Below, piece by piece: positions 15,464 through 25,136 of a stretch of DNA of 64,000 nt. Position 1 is the stretch's first letter. Every line of letters starts with the position of its first letter. Position numbers and translations under genes: made by a program. A model generated the notes under the pieces. The model ran no database searches and had not been told where the DNA came from. It saw only the letters and a list, made by a program, of their open reading frames with translations. Source of the DNA: JALORV01 sp035429805 (GTDB taxonomy: Bacteria; Pseudomonadota; Gammaproteobacteria; Burkholderiales; Burkholderiaceae_F); contig DAOMFL010000001.1 in assembly GCA_035429805.1 (NCBI GenBank), positions 1 to 64,000 of the forward strand. The letters are read 5' to 3'.

Positions 15464-17665
15464 CTACGCCGGCGCCAGCTTCGCGACCGCCAGCGCCAGC
15501 CACTTCACGCCGACCGGCCCGAAGTTGACTTGGGCGCGCGCATCGTCGCCGCTGCCTTCCAGATTGATGACCACACCCTCGCCGAAGCGCGCGTGCCGCA
15601 CGGACTGGCCAATGCGCAGCCCGTGGGACGGGGCGGAGCGCAGCGGCGGGGCGTCCGGTACGGTGGGCCGCACGCCGGCATCGTGCCACTGGCCGAAACG
15701 CCCGCCACCGCCGGCGGCCACACGCGGCGTGAGCCATTTCACCGCAGCATCCGGCAGCTCCTCGAGGAACCGCGAGCGGATGCCGTAACGGGTCTGTCCG
15801 TGCAGCAGGCGGCTCTGCGCAAAGCTGATGTAGAGCCTCCTCCGGGCGCGGGTGATCGCGACATACATCAGCCGTCGCTCCTCTTCCAGCCCGTCCATCT
15901 CGGTCAGGCTGTTCTCGTGCGGAAACAGGCCTTCCTCCAGTCCGGTGATGAACACGGCGTGGAATTCCAGGCCCTTGGCCGCATGCACCGTCATCAGCTG
16001 CAGCGCGTCCTGGCCCGCCTCGGCCTGGTTTTCGCCCGCCTCCAGCGATGCGTGCGACAGGAAGCCGGCGAGCGGGGACGGGATCGCGGCCTCGGTCTCG
16101 GCCTGCGTGCCGGGCGCATCCGTGCCGTAGCCCTCTTCCTGCACGAATGCGGCAGCGGCGTTCACCAGCTCGTTCAGGTTCTCGATCCGCTCCTGCCCCT
16201 CCTTCTCGGCCTGGTAGTGCGGAATCAGGCAGCTCCTCTGGATCACCGCGTCGACGATCTCCGCGAGCGACAGGCTCGCGGTCTCGAAGCGCAGGCTGTC
16301 GACCAGCTTCACGAACGCGCCGAGGTTCGCGCCCGCCTTGCCGGTCATGCTGCCGACCGCGGCGTACAGGCTCGCGCCCGCGGCTCGCGCGGCGTCGGCC
16401 AGTTGTTCCAGGGTGCGTGCGCCGATGCCACGCGGCGGGAAGTTGACGACACGAAGGAACGCCGTGTCGTCCGCCGGATTCTCGATCAGCCGCAGGTACG
16501 CCAGCGCGTGCTTGATCTCGGCCCGCTCGAAGAAACGCAGGCCGCCGTAGACGCGATAGGGAATCGCCGAGTTGAAGAGCGCATGCTCGATGACGCGCGA
16601 CTGGGCATTCGAGCGGTACAGCACCGCGATTTCCGAGCGCGCATGGCCCTCGGCGATCAGGCCCTTCACTTCATCCACCAGCCACGCCGCCTCGTAGCCA
16701 TCGGTCTGCGCCTCGAAGATGCGCACCGGCTCGCCCTCGCCGGCATCGGTCCAGAGTTCCTTTCCGAGCCGGCGCTGGTTATTGGCGATCAGCGCATTGG
16801 CGGAGTTCAGGATGTGGCCGAACGAACGGTAGTTCTGCTCGAGCTTGATCAGGTTCTGCACGCGGAACTCGCGCTCGAAGTCGGCCATGTTGCCGACGTT
16901 GGCGCCGCGGAAGGCGTAGATCGACTGGTCGTCGTCGCCGACAGCGAAAATGGCGTTGCGACCACCGGCAAGCTGCTTCAGCCACGCGTACTGCAGCTTG
17001 TTGGTGTCCTGGAACTCGTCGACGAGGATGTGGCGGAAGCGCCCCTGGTAGTGCTCACGCAGGATTGCGTTCCTGTCGAGCAGCTCATAGCAGCGCAGCA
17101 GCAGTTCGGCGAAGTCACACACCCCCTCACGGTTGCACTGCGCGTCGTACATCGAATACAGCTCGACGAACCTGCGGTTGTAGTCGTCGTTGACCTCGAC
17201 CTCCTTCGCCCGCAGCCCCGCTTCCTTGGCGTTGTTGATGAAAAGCTGCAGGTTGCGCGGCGGATAGCGCTCGTCGTCGATGCTGTTCGCCTTCAGCAGG
17301 CGCTTGATCGCACCGAGCTGGTCGGCAGAGTCGAGGATCTGGAACGTCGCGGGCAGCCCTGCATCGCGATGGTGCGCACGCAGCATACGGTTGCACAGCC
17401 CATGGAAGGTGCCGATCCACATGCCGCGCACGTTGATCGGCAGCATCGCGCCGAGCCGCGTCAGCATTTCCTTCGCCGCCTTGTTGGTGAAGGTCACGGC
17501 GAGCACGCCCTGCGGCGAGATCTGGCCGGTCTGGATCAGCCACGCGATGCGGGTCGTCAGCACGCGTGTCTTGCCGCTGCCGGCACCGGCGAGGATCAGG
17601 GCGGATTGGCTGGGGAGCGTGACGGCAGCGAGTTGCTGCTCGTTGAGGTTCTGCAGCAGATTCAT
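15464..17665 (-). CDS. uvrD: DNA helicase II (UvrD)
   Basis: A 733-residue superfamily 1A 3'-5' helicase for nucleotide excision and mismatch repair. Walker A is G27-A-G-S-G-K32-T, motif Ia is VTFTNKAAKEM, motif II VDEFQDTN has D216/E217, motif III is GDDDQSIYAFRGA, motif V is MTVHAAKGLEF and motif VI is VAITRARRRL. The C-terminal Tudor-like domain (LRIGQSVRHARFGEGVV onwards), which contacts RNA polymerase in UvrD/PcrA, supports UvrD over Rep. It is divergent from leuS with a 62-bp gap. Confidence 0.94.
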   Translation of the reverse strand: MNLLQNLNEQQLAAVTLPSQSALILAGAGSGKTRVLTTRIAWLIQTGQISPQGVLAVTFTNKAAKEMLTRLGAMLPINVRGMWIGTFHGLCNRMLRAHHRDAGLPATFQILDSADQLGAIKRLLKANSIDDERYPPRNLQLFINNAKEAGLRAKEVEVNDDYNRRFVELYSMYDAQCNREGVCDFAELLLRCYELLDRNAILREHYQGRFRHILVDEFQDTNKLQYAWLKQLAGGRNAIFAVGDDDQSIYAFRGANVGNMADFEREFRVQNLIKLEQNYRSFGHILNSANALIANNQRRLGKELWTDAGEGEPVRIFEAQTDGYEAAWLVDEVKGLIAEGHARSEIAVLYRSNAQSRVIEHALFNSAIPYRVYGGLRFFERAEIKHALAYLRLIENPADDTAFLRVVNFPPRGIGARTLEQLADAARAAGASLYAAVGSMTGKAGANLGAFVKLVDSLRFETASLSLAEIVDAVIQRSCLIPHYQAEKEGQERIENLNELVNAAAAFVQEEGYGTDAPGTQAETEAAIPSPLAGFLSHASLEAGENQAEAGQDALQLMTVHAAKGLEFHAVFITGLEEGLFPHENSLTEMDGLEEERRLMYVAITRARRRLYISFAQSRLLHGQTRYGIRSRFLEELPDAAVKWLTPRVAAGGGGRFGQWHDAGVRPTVPDAPPLRSAPSHGLRIGQSVRHARFGEGVVINLEGSGDDARAQVNFGPVGVKWLALAVAKLAPA

Positions 17666-17690
17666 GAGCGGGTGCGAGTGTAGCCGCCCC

Positions 17691-17696
17691 TATAAT
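17691..17696 (+). promoter_or_regulatory. -10 hexamer for leuS
   Basis: A perfect TATAAT lies 31 nt before the leuS ATG, in the short gap to divergent uvrD. No good -35 hexamer is visible at the usual distance. Confidence 0.5.
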
Positions 17697-17727
17697 CACG
17701 CTCTTGAATCAAATACTTAGAAACGCA

Positions 17728-20370
17728 ATGGAAGCGAAGTACGACCCGCAGGCGGTGGAGAGCGCAGCCCAGGCGCACTGGGAACAGACGCAGGCCTATC
17801 GCGCGGTCGAGAACGCGAAGGATGCGAGCGGTCGGCCGAAGCCCAAGTTCTACGTCTGCTCGATGCTCCCCTATCCCAGCGGCAGGCTGCACATGGGCCA
17901 TGTGCGCAACTACACGCTGAACGACGTCATGTACCGCATCCTGCGGATGCGCGGGTACAACGTGATGACGCCGATGGGCTGGGATGCTTTCGGCCTGCCC
18001 GCGGAGAACGCGGCAATGGACAAGAAGGTCGCGCCGGCCAAATGGACCTACGGCAACATCGCCGACATGAAGGCGCAGATGCAGCCGCTCGGGCTCGCCT
18101 TCGACTGGTCGCGCGAAGTCGCCACCTGCACGCCAGGGTATTACAAGTGGAACCAGTGGATGTTCCTGAAGATGCTCGAGAAGGGCATCGCATATCGCAG
18201 CACGCAGGTCGTCAACTGGGATCCGGTCGACCAGACCGTGCTTGCCAACGAACAGGTCGTCGATGGCCGCGGCTGGCGTTCGGATGCGATCGTCGAGAAG
18301 CGGGAGATCCCCGGCTACTACCTCGGCATCACAAAGTACGCAGAAGAACTGCTCGCGGACCTGGAGGGGCTCGACTGGCCGCCACAGGTCAAGGCGATGC
18401 AGGAGAACTGGATCGGCAAGAGCGTCGGCGTCAACTTCGGTTTCCCGTACGAAATCGACGGCGAGCGGAAACTGCTGCGCGTCTTCACGACGCGCGCCGA
18501 CACGATCATGGGCGTCACCTTTATGGCGATCGCCGCCGAGCACCCGCTCGCGACTCGGCTCGCGCAGGGCCGCCCGGACATCGCGGCGTTCATCGACGAG
18601 TGCAAGCGCGGCAGCTTTGCCGAGGCGGACCTCGCGACGATGGAGAAGAAGGGCGTGGCCACCGGCTTCGCGGTCAGGCACCCGCTGACCGGCGCCGACG
18701 TTCCGGTGTGGATCGGCAACTACGTGCTGATGGGCTACGGCGAAGGCGCAGTGATGGGCGTTCCGGCCCACGACGAGCGCGACTTCGCCTTCGCCAAGAA
18801 GTACGTCATTCCGATCCGCCAGGTCATCGACGTCAAAGGCGAGGCCTTCTCGCTCGACGGCTGGCAGGAGTGGTATGCCGACAAGCAGCGCGGCGCCTGC
18901 GTCAACTCCGGCAAGTACGACGGACTGACTTACGAGGCGGCGACCGACGCGATCGCCGCTGACCTGAAGGCGAAGGACCTCGGCGACAGGCAGGTGCAGT
19001 ACCGGTTGCGCGACTGGGGCATCTCGCGCCAGCGCTACTGGGGCACGCCGATCCCGATCATCCACTGCGACGCGTGCGGCACGGTGCCGGTGCCCGAGGA
19101 AGACCTGCCGGTCGTACTGCCCGAGAACCTCATCCCCGATGGCAGCGGCAGCCCGCTCGCGAAGTACGAGCCGTTCCTCAAGTGCACCTGCCCGAAGTGC
19201 GGCAAGCCGGCGCGGCGCGAGAGCGACACGATGGACACCTTCGTCGATTCATCCTGGTACTACATGCGCTACTGCTCGCCAGACGCGCAGGTCGACGGCA
19301 AGCCGGCGATGGTCGACGGCCGCAACGACTACTGGATGCCGATGGACCAGTACATCGGCGGCATTGAGCATGCGGTGCTGCACCTGCTGTACGCGCGCTT
19401 CTGGACCAAGGTGATGCGCGACCTCGGGCTGGTGAAGTTCGGCGAGCCTTTCAAGCGCCTCTTCACGCAGGGCATGCTGACGCACGACTGCTACTACCGC
19501 GAGGATGCGTCGGGCAAGAAGCGCTGGTTCTACCCGGCCGAGATCGACGTCGTGTTCGACGACAAAGGCCGTCCGCAGAAAGTGACCGCGCGCGAGGACG
19601 GCCAGCCGGTGATCTTCGGCGGCGTCGAGAAGATGTCGAAGAGCAAGAACAACGTGGTCGAGCCGCGCGACATCATCGCGAAGTTCGGCGCCGACACCGC
19701 GCGCGCCTTCGTGATGTTCGCCGGGCCGCCGGACCAGAGCGCCGCGTGGAGCAACTCCGGTGCCGAGGGCACGTATCGCTTCCTGCGTCGCCTCTGGAGC
19801 TTCTGCAGCGAACGGAGCGACGCGTTCACGAAACGGTTGAAGCTCGATGCGGCGGCGCTCACACCCGATGCCAAGTCGGCCCGGCGCGAGATCCACCTGA
19901 ACCTCAAGCAGGCGGACTTCGACTACGCACGGCTGCAGTACAACACGGTGGTATCGGCGGCGATGAAGATGCTGAACGCGCTCGAAGGCGCCCGCCTCGG
20001 CACTTCGCCTGCCGAGACCGCGCTGCTGCAGGAAAGCATCGGCATTTTGCTCCGCACGCTTTACCCGATCGCGCCGCACATCACGCACACGCTGTGGAAC
20101 AGCCTCGGCTACGCGACGGAGTCCGGCGCCGAGATCATCGACGCGCCGTGGCCGCAGCCGGACGCCGCAGCGCTCCAGCAGGACGAGATCGAGCTCGTCG
20201 TGCAGGTCAACGGCAAGCTGCGCGCCTCAATCCGCGTGCCGGCCGCGGCCGACAGAAGCGCGATCGAGCGGGCCGCAGTGGCCGACGCGAACGTGCAGAA
20301 GTTCGTCGCGGGCCAGGCGGTGAAGCGCGTCATCGTAGTACCCGGCAAGCTCGTCAACGTCGTGGTGTGA
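17728..20370 (+). CDS. leuS: Leucyl-tRNA synthetase
   Basis: An 880-residue class Ia aminoacyl-tRNA synthetase. The HIGH-type motif is H55-M-G-H58 within PYPSGRLHMGHVRNYTL, and KMSKS is K635-M-S-K-S639. The CP1 editing domain lies between them, with a zinc-knuckle-like HCDACGTVP and CTCPKCGKP. ATG 17728 gives the standard N terminus; an in-frame TTG at 17704 would add 8 residues. It is first in leuS-lptE-holA-proA; lptE starts 2 nt after it, so it is probably cotranscribed. Confidence 0.95.
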   Translation: MEAKYDPQAVESAAQAHWEQTQAYRAVENAKDASGRPKPKFYVCSMLPYPSGRLHMGHVRNYTLNDVMYRILRMRGYNVMTPMGWDAFGLPAENAAMDKKVAPAKWTYGNIADMKAQMQPLGLAFDWSREVATCTPGYYKWNQWMFLKMLEKGIAYRSTQVVNWDPVDQTVLANEQVVDGRGWRSDAIVEKREIPGYYLGITKYAEELLADLEGLDWPPQVKAMQENWIGKSVGVNFGFPYEIDGERKLLRVFTTRADTIMGVTFMAIAAEHPLATRLAQGRPDIAAFIDECKRGSFAEADLATMEKKGVATGFAVRHPLTGADVPVWIGNYVLMGYGEGAVMGVPAHDERDFAFAKKYVIPIRQVIDVKGEAFSLDGWQEWYADKQRGACVNSGKYDGLTYEAATDAIAADLKAKDLGDRQVQYRLRDWGISRQRYWGTPIPIIHCDACGTVPVPEEDLPVVLPENLIPDGSGSPLAKYEPFLKCTCPKCGKPARRESDTMDTFVDSSWYYMRYCSPDAQVDGKPAMVDGRNDYWMPMDQYIGGIEHAVLHLLYARFWTKVMRDLGLVKFGEPFKRLFTQGMLTHDCYYREDASGKKRWFYPAEIDVVFDDKGRPQKVTAREDGQPVIFGGVEKMSKSKNNVVEPRDIIAKFGADTARAFVMFAGPPDQSAAWSNSGAEGTYRFLRRLWSFCSERSDAFTKRLKLDAAALTPDAKSARREIHLNLKQADFDYARLQYNTVVSAAMKMLNALEGARLGTSPAETALLQESIGILLRTLYPIAPHITHTLWNSLGYATESGAEIIDAPWPQPDAAALQQDEIELVVQVNGKLRASIRVPAAADRSAIERAAVADANVQKFVAGQAVKRVIVVPGKLVNVVV

Positions 20371-20372
20371 CG

Positions 20373-20861
20373 ATGCGACGTCGCTCGATCCTGGTCGCCG
20401 GCGCCGCGAGCGCACTGGCCGGCTGCGGCTTCAAGCTGCGCGGGACGCAGACGCTGTCGATCGAGACCATCTATCTTGCGTTGCCGGTCAACTCGCAGAT
20501 CGGCGCCGACATGTCCCGCCTGCTGCGTTCGTCGACCAATGTCAAGGTCGTGAACGAGCGCAAGGGCGCGCAGGCCGTCTTCGAGCTGATGGGCGAGAAC
20601 CGGGAGCGCGAGGTGCTGGCGATCAACGCGCAGGGTCGCGCGACCGAGTACCAGCTGCGGCTGCGCGTCCGCTTTCGCGTCCTCGACAAGGACTCGCTCG
20701 AGCTCATCGAACCGACCGACCTCATCGCCCGCCGCGACATCACATTCAACGAGTCCGACCTGCTGGCGAAGGAGTCCGAGGAAGGGCTGCTGTACCGCGA
20801 CATGCAGAGTGATCTGGTGCGGCAGATGGTGAACCGTCTCGCAGGCGTGCGCGCCGCGTAG
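20373..20861 (+). CDS. lptE: LPS-assembly lipoprotein LptE
   Basis: A 162-residue outer-membrane lipoprotein that plugs the LptD barrel for lipopolysaccharide export. The signal peptide ends in the lipobox SALAGC (Cys18), followed directly by the family hallmark GFKLRG. The C terminus has the expected helix (RDMQSDLVRQMVNRLAGV). Its position between leuS and holA is typical of proteobacteria. Confidence 0.93.
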   Translation: MRRRSILVAGAASALAGCGFKLRGTQTLSIETIYLALPVNSQIGADMSRLLRSSTNVKVVNERKGAQAVFELMGENREREVLAINAQGRATEYQLRLRVRFRVLDKDSLELIEPTDLIARRDITFNESDLLAKESEEGLLYRDMQSDLVRQMVNRLAGVRAA

Positions 20862-20867
20862 GCTCCG

Positions 20868-21896
20868 ATGCAGACCCGGGGCGATGGCCTTCCTGCGCTG
20901 CTGGCGCGCGCCGCGCGCGACAAGGCGCTGCCGTCGCTGGTCACGGTGAGCAGCGACGAAGCGCTGCTGGCGCTGGAAGCACAGGACGCGATCCGGAATG
21001 CCGCGCGTGGACTCGGCTACAGCGAGCGCGAAGTGCTCAACGCCGATGCGCGCTTCGACTGGTCGCGGCTTGCGCAGGCGACGCAGGGGATGTCGCTGTT
21101 TGCGGAGCGCCGCATCGTCGACCTGCGGCTGCAGACCGGCAAGCCGGGCGTCGCCGGAGCAGCGGCGCTCGAGGCACTGGCACAGAGCCCCCCTGAGGAG
21201 TGCCTCGTACTGCTCAGCCTGCCGCGGCTGGATCGCAGGACGCGCGAGACCCGGTGGGCCACGGCGCTGACGGGTGCCGGAGTCTGGATCGACATCGACT
21301 CGGTCGACCGCGCCCGGCTGCCGCAATGGATCGGCCAGCGGCTGGCTCGGCAGCAGCAGCGCGCTGCCAGCGAGGCGCTCGAGTTCATCGCCGAACGTGT
21401 CGAGGGCAACCTGCTCGCCGCCCACCAGGAGATCGCGAAGCTTGCGCTGCTCTACCCTGCCGGAGAACTCACGCTCGACCAGGTGCGCGACGCGGTGCTC
21501 AACGTCGCACGCTACGACGTGTTCCAGCTGCAGGCCGCGATGATCGGCGGCGACCCGGCGCGCGTGACCAAAACGATGGCGGGCCTGCGTGCCGAAGGCG
21601 AGGCGATTCCGCTCGTGATCTGGGCCATCGCCGAGGAACTGCGCACGCTGGCCCGAGTCCAATCACAGGTGCAGGCCGGGCGCCCCTTCGCGATGGCCGC
21701 ACGCGAGAACCGCGTCTGGAGCCCGCGCGACCGGCTGTTCGAGCGTGCGCTCGGGCGCGTCGACGCGCCGCGCATCGAAGGGGCGATTGCGCACGTTGCC
21801 GAGGTCGATCGGCTGGCCAAGGGGCTGCGCGCGCGCCGGGCCGACAGCGACCCTTGGCTAGAATTGATGGATGTCGCGCTCGACATCGCGCGCTGA
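20868..21896 (+). CDS. holA: DNA polymerase III delta subunit
   Basis: A 342-residue clamp-loader subunit that opens the beta sliding clamp. The N-terminal AAA+-like domain shows the expected degenerate nucleotide site (VTVSSDEALLALEAQDAIR), the beta-binding region FDWSRLAQATQGMSLFAERRIVDLRL, and the family segment RVEGNLLAAHQEIAKLALL. The domain III collar fills the C terminus. It lies 6 bp after lptE, the conserved lptE-holA pair. Confidence 0.93.
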   Translation: MQTRGDGLPALLARAARDKALPSLVTVSSDEALLALEAQDAIRNAARGLGYSEREVLNADARFDWSRLAQATQGMSLFAERRIVDLRLQTGKPGVAGAAALEALAQSPPEECLVLLSLPRLDRRTRETRWATALTGAGVWIDIDSVDRARLPQWIGQRLARQQQRAASEALEFIAERVEGNLLAAHQEIAKLALLYPAGELTLDQVRDAVLNVARYDVFQLQAAMIGGDPARVTKTMAGLRAEGEAIPLVIWAIAEELRTLARVQSQVQAGRPFAMAARENRVWSPRDRLFERALGRVDAPRIEGAIAHVAEVDRLAKGLRARRADSDPWLELMDVALDIAR

Positions 21897-21971
21897 GTCG
21901 CGCCACCCGTGAACGCCCTCAACGACACTCGCCACGCCGCACGCCAGACCGATCTGCGTCCCGGCGATCGC

Positions 21972-23258
21972 ATGCAATCGGAGTTCGGCGGCAACCTGGC
22001 GGCCTACATGCAGCACGTCGGCCGGACGGCGCGGGCCGTTTCTGCAGCGATGGCAGCTTCCGGAACGGCGCAGCGCAACGCGGCGCTGGCGCACCTGGCG
22101 CAGCGCGTCCGGGCCGAGCGCGCCGCCGTGCTCGCTGCGAACGCCCGCGACGTCGAACGCGCGCAGGCGAGCGGGCTCGCCGCCGCGATGGTCGACCGTC
22201 TGACGCTCGGCGCGTCGTCGATCGAGCAGATGGCCGCGGGTGTCGAGCAGGTGGCCCAGCTGCCCGACCCGATCGGCGCCATCATCGACGTGCGTCCGCA
22301 GCCGAGCGGCATCCGCGTCGGGCGCATGCGCGTGCCGCTCGGCGTCATCGGCATCATCTACGAAAGCCGGCCGAACGTGACTGTCGACGCGGCCGCGCTG
22401 TGTATCAAGAGCGGCAATGCCACGATCCTGCGCGGCGGTTCCGAGGCGATCGAGTGCAATCGTCTGCTCGCGCGTCTGATCGGTGAAGCGCTCGCTGCGG
22501 CCGGCCTGCCGGGCGACGCGGTGCAGCTCGTTGACACGACAGACCGCGACGCGGTCGGGCTGCTGGTCGCAATGCCCGAGTACGTGGACATCATTGTGCC
22601 GCGCGGTGGCAAGGGCCTGATCGAGCGTCTGATGCGGGAAAGCCGCGTGCCGATGATCAAGCACCTCGATGGAATCTGCCATGTCTATATCGACGCCGCC
22701 GCCGATCCGGACAAGGCGGTGCGGATCGCCGACAACGCGAAGACCCAGCGTTACGGCACCTGCAACACGATGGAGACTCTGCTGATCGCGCAGCCCGTTG
22801 CGGCGCACGTGCTGCCCGAGCTGGGCCGCATCTATGCCGGCAAGGGAGTCGAATTGCGCGGCGATGCGGCAGCGCGCGCCCTGCTCGATTCGGCCGGAAT
22901 CGCGAGCGCGGCGGCAACCGAGGAGGACTGGCGCACCGAGTACCTGGCGCCGATCCTGTCGATCCGCATCGTGCCCGGGCTCGACCAGGCGATCGCGCAC
23001 ATCAACACCTACGGCAGCAGACACACCGATGCGATCGTCACCGAGGACTATGGCGCCGCGATGCGCTTCCTGCGCGAAGTCGATTCGGCGTCCGTCATGG
23101 TGAACGCATCGACGCGCTTCGCCGACGGATTCGAGTACGGCCTGGGCGCCGAGATCGGCATCAGCAACGACAAGCTGCATGCGCGCGGGCCGGTCGGCCT
23201 GGAAGGGCTGACGTCGCTCAAATACGTGGTCTTCGGCCAGGGCGAGATCCGCTCCTGA
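21972..23258 (+). CDS. proA: Gamma-glutamyl phosphate reductase (glutamate-5-semialdehyde dehydrogenase)
   Basis: A 428-residue NADPH-dependent reductase for the second step of proline synthesis. The catalytic cysteine is C264 in QRYGTCNTMETLL, and the nucleotide-binding region is VPLGVIGIIYESRPNVTVDA. I prefer ATG 21972 because MQSEFGGNLAAYMQHVGRTAR matches the usual family N terminus; a GTG at 21909 would add 21 residues of no recognisable homology. No good ribosome binding site precedes either. proC is also in the window at 38557; proB is not. Confidence 0.92.
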   Translation: MQSEFGGNLAAYMQHVGRTARAVSAAMAASGTAQRNAALAHLAQRVRAERAAVLAANARDVERAQASGLAAAMVDRLTLGASSIEQMAAGVEQVAQLPDPIGAIIDVRPQPSGIRVGRMRVPLGVIGIIYESRPNVTVDAAALCIKSGNATILRGGSEAIECNRLLARLIGEALAAAGLPGDAVQLVDTTDRDAVGLLVAMPEYVDIIVPRGGKGLIERLMRESRVPMIKHLDGICHVYIDAAADPDKAVRIADNAKTQRYGTCNTMETLLIAQPVAAHVLPELGRIYAGKGVELRGDAAARALLDSAGIASAAATEEDWRTEYLAPILSIRIVPGLDQAIAHINTYGSRHTDAIVTEDYGAAMRFLREVDSASVMVNASTRFADGFEYGLGAEIGISNDKLHARGPVGLEGLTSLKYVVFGQGEIRS

Positions 23259-23286
23259 GGCTGCCGGGAACCCGTGACTGGAATCG

Positions 23287-23895
23287 ATGATGCCTGCGAC
23301 CGTTGACTATTACCTGACCCCGGTGTCGCCGTTCACGTATCTGGGCCACCAGCGCTTTCGCGATATCTGCAGACAGCACGGCGCGCAGATCAAGTTGCGC
23401 GTGATGGATCTCGGTAAGGTGTTTCCGGCCTCCGGCGGACTGGCGCTTAAGGACCGTCCGCCGCAGCGGCGCGCCTATCGAATGATGGAACTCAAGCGCT
23501 GGCGTGATTACCTCGGCCTGCCGCTGACACTGGAGCCCAAGTTCTTCCCGGTGCCGGCTGAGGCGGCCGCAACGCTGATCCTGGCGGTGCTGCAGCGGCA
23601 CGGGCTCGAGCCGGCGCTCGATATCGCCGGCGACTGCCTGCGCGCCGTATGGGCCGAAGAACGCGACATCTCGTCGCGCGACACGCTGCGCGACATCGCG
23701 CAGGGACGCGGACTGGACGCACCGGCGCTGCTGACGCAGGCGGCCTCCGCGGAGGTGGCCGCCCTGTACGTGATGCATTCGCAGGAAGCCATCGCCCGCG
23801 GTGTCTTCGGCGCACCGACGTACGTGCTCAACGACGAGCTGTTCTGGGGACAGGACCGGCTCGACTTCCTGGACCGCGCGCTCGCGCGCCTCTGA
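23287..23895 (+). CDS. 2-hydroxychromene-2-carboxylate isomerase-like (DsbA/kappa GST fold) protein
   Basis: A 202-residue protein of the thioredoxin-like DsbA superfamily. The N-terminal strand and active-site Ser (YYLTPVSPFTYLGHQRF) match HCCA isomerases, which use glutathione in naphthalene-type degradation. The helix with 'RRAYRMMELKRW' and the C-terminal GVFGAPTYVLNDELFWGQDRL complete the pattern. No aromatic-degradation genes are nearby, so the true substrate is unknown; glutathione-linked chemistry is the safe statement. It lies 28 bp after proA. Confidence 0.8.
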   Translation: MMPATVDYYLTPVSPFTYLGHQRFRDICRQHGAQIKLRVMDLGKVFPASGGLALKDRPPQRRAYRMMELKRWRDYLGLPLTLEPKFFPVPAEAAATLILAVLQRHGLEPALDIAGDCLRAVWAEERDISSRDTLRDIAQGRGLDAPALLTQAASAEVAALYVMHSQEAIARGVFGAPTYVLNDELFWGQDRLDFLDRALARL

Positions 23896-23930
23896 GGCCC
23901 GCGCTGCGGCGCCCCTTCCACCCGGCGCCG

Positions 23931-25136
23931 ATGACCACCCGCCTTCACACTTACTTCGCCGTCTGTCCGCGCGGGCTGGAGCCGGCCCTTGCCGACGAGC
24001 TCGAGGCCCACGGCGCGCAGTCCGCAAAGCCCGAAAGCGGCGGTGTCGCGTTTGCCGGTCCGGTCGAGGTGGGCTATGCGGCCAACCTTCACTCGCGCCT
24101 GGCCAGCCGCATCCTCTGGCAGGTTGGCCGCCGCGGCTATTCGAACGAGCAGCACCTGTACGACGCCACGCAGGAGATCCGCTGGCAGGACCTGATGTCG
24201 CCGCAGCAGACGCTGCGCGTCGACGTCACCGCTTCGCGGTCGCCGCTGACGAGCCTGGAGTTCGCGATGCTGCGCATCAAGGACGGCATCGTCGATCGCC
24301 TGCGAACGCTGACGGGCACGCGCCCGTCGATCGACCGGCAGAACCCCGACGTGCGCGTGTTTGCCTACCTCGACCAGCGGACCGTGACGCTTTACGTCGA
24401 CCTCTCTGGCGAGCCGCTCTTCAAGCGCGGCTGGCGCGCCGACAAGGGTGAAGCGCCGCTGAAGGAAAACCTCGCCGCCGGGCTGCTCACGCTCGCCGGC
24501 TGGACGCCCGACGTGCCGCTGCTCGACCCGTTCTGCGGCAGCGGCACGATCGTCATCGAGGCGGCGACGATCGCGACCCGACGTGCGCCGGGACTGAATC
24601 GCAGCTTCGCGTTCGAGCGGCTCGCCAGTTTCGACCGGCGCGCCTGGCAACGGCAACTCGCCCGCGCGCAGGCCGCCGTGGATGACTCTGCCCAAGCGAT
24701 TGTCGTCGGTTCCGACATCTCGACACGGGTCATTGAGCAGGCGCGCACCAACGCCGGTCTGGCCGGGCTGGGAAGTCTGCTCGCCGACGGCCGCTTGCGC
24801 CTGTCCGCCGGCGACGCCCGGACAGTCCAACCCCCGGCCGAACACGGCATGATCATCTCGAACCCGCCGTACGGCGAACAGAGCGCCCCGCGCTCGTCGA
24901 CGGTGCCGAAGATGATGGGCGAAGTCGGCGACCGCCTGAAGTCCGCCTTCGCCGGCTGGCACGCCTGGTTCCTGACCTCCGACCGCCAGTTGCCCCGCCA
25001 GATGCGCCTGGCCGAAACCCGCAAGCCCGTGCTCTACAACGGTGCACTGGAGTGCCGGTTCTTCCGGTTCGAAATGGTCGGCGGACGTTATTCGCCGCGC
25101 GGCGGTACTCCTATCCGTTCATTTGACGCAGACTAG
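23931..25136 (+). CDS. rlmL: THUMP-domain 23S rRNA guanine-N2 methyltransferase (RlmL N-terminal-type)
   Basis: A 401-residue SAM-dependent RNA methyltransferase. An N-terminal ferredoxin-like/THUMP region (to about 160) is followed by a Rossmann methyltransferase domain with motif I LLDPFCGSGTIVIEAA and the catalytic motif IV NPPYGE. It corresponds to the RlmL half of the E. coli RlmKL fusion (m2G2445); the RlmK half is absent. The C-terminal LYNGALECRFFRFEM is typical. Its stop shares the tetranucleotide CTAG with the stop of the convergent DyP-patatin gene. Confidence 0.88.
   Translation: MTTRLHTYFAVCPRGLEPALADELEAHGAQSAKPESGGVAFAGPVEVGYAANLHSRLASRILWQVGRRGYSNEQHLYDATQEIRWQDLMSPQQTLRVDVTASRSPLTSLEFAMLRIKDGIVDRLRTLTGTRPSIDRQNPDVRVFAYLDQRTVTLYVDLSGEPLFKRGWRADKGEAPLKENLAAGLLTLAGWTPDVPLLDPFCGSGTIVIEAATIATRRAPGLNRSFAFERLASFDRRAWQRQLARAQAAVDDSAQAIVVGSDISTRVIEQARTNAGLAGLGSLLADGRLRLSAGDARTVQPPAEHGMIISNPPYGEQSAPRSSTVPKMMGEVGDRLKSAFAGWHAWFLTSDRQLPRQMRLAETRKPVLYNGALECRFFRFEMVGGRYSPRGGTPIRSFDAD

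Noticed and set aside
15416..17683. A 755-codon plus-strand frame opposite uvrD
   Set aside because: It lies entirely over uvrD, which has all helicase motifs; no family resemblance in the opposite frame.
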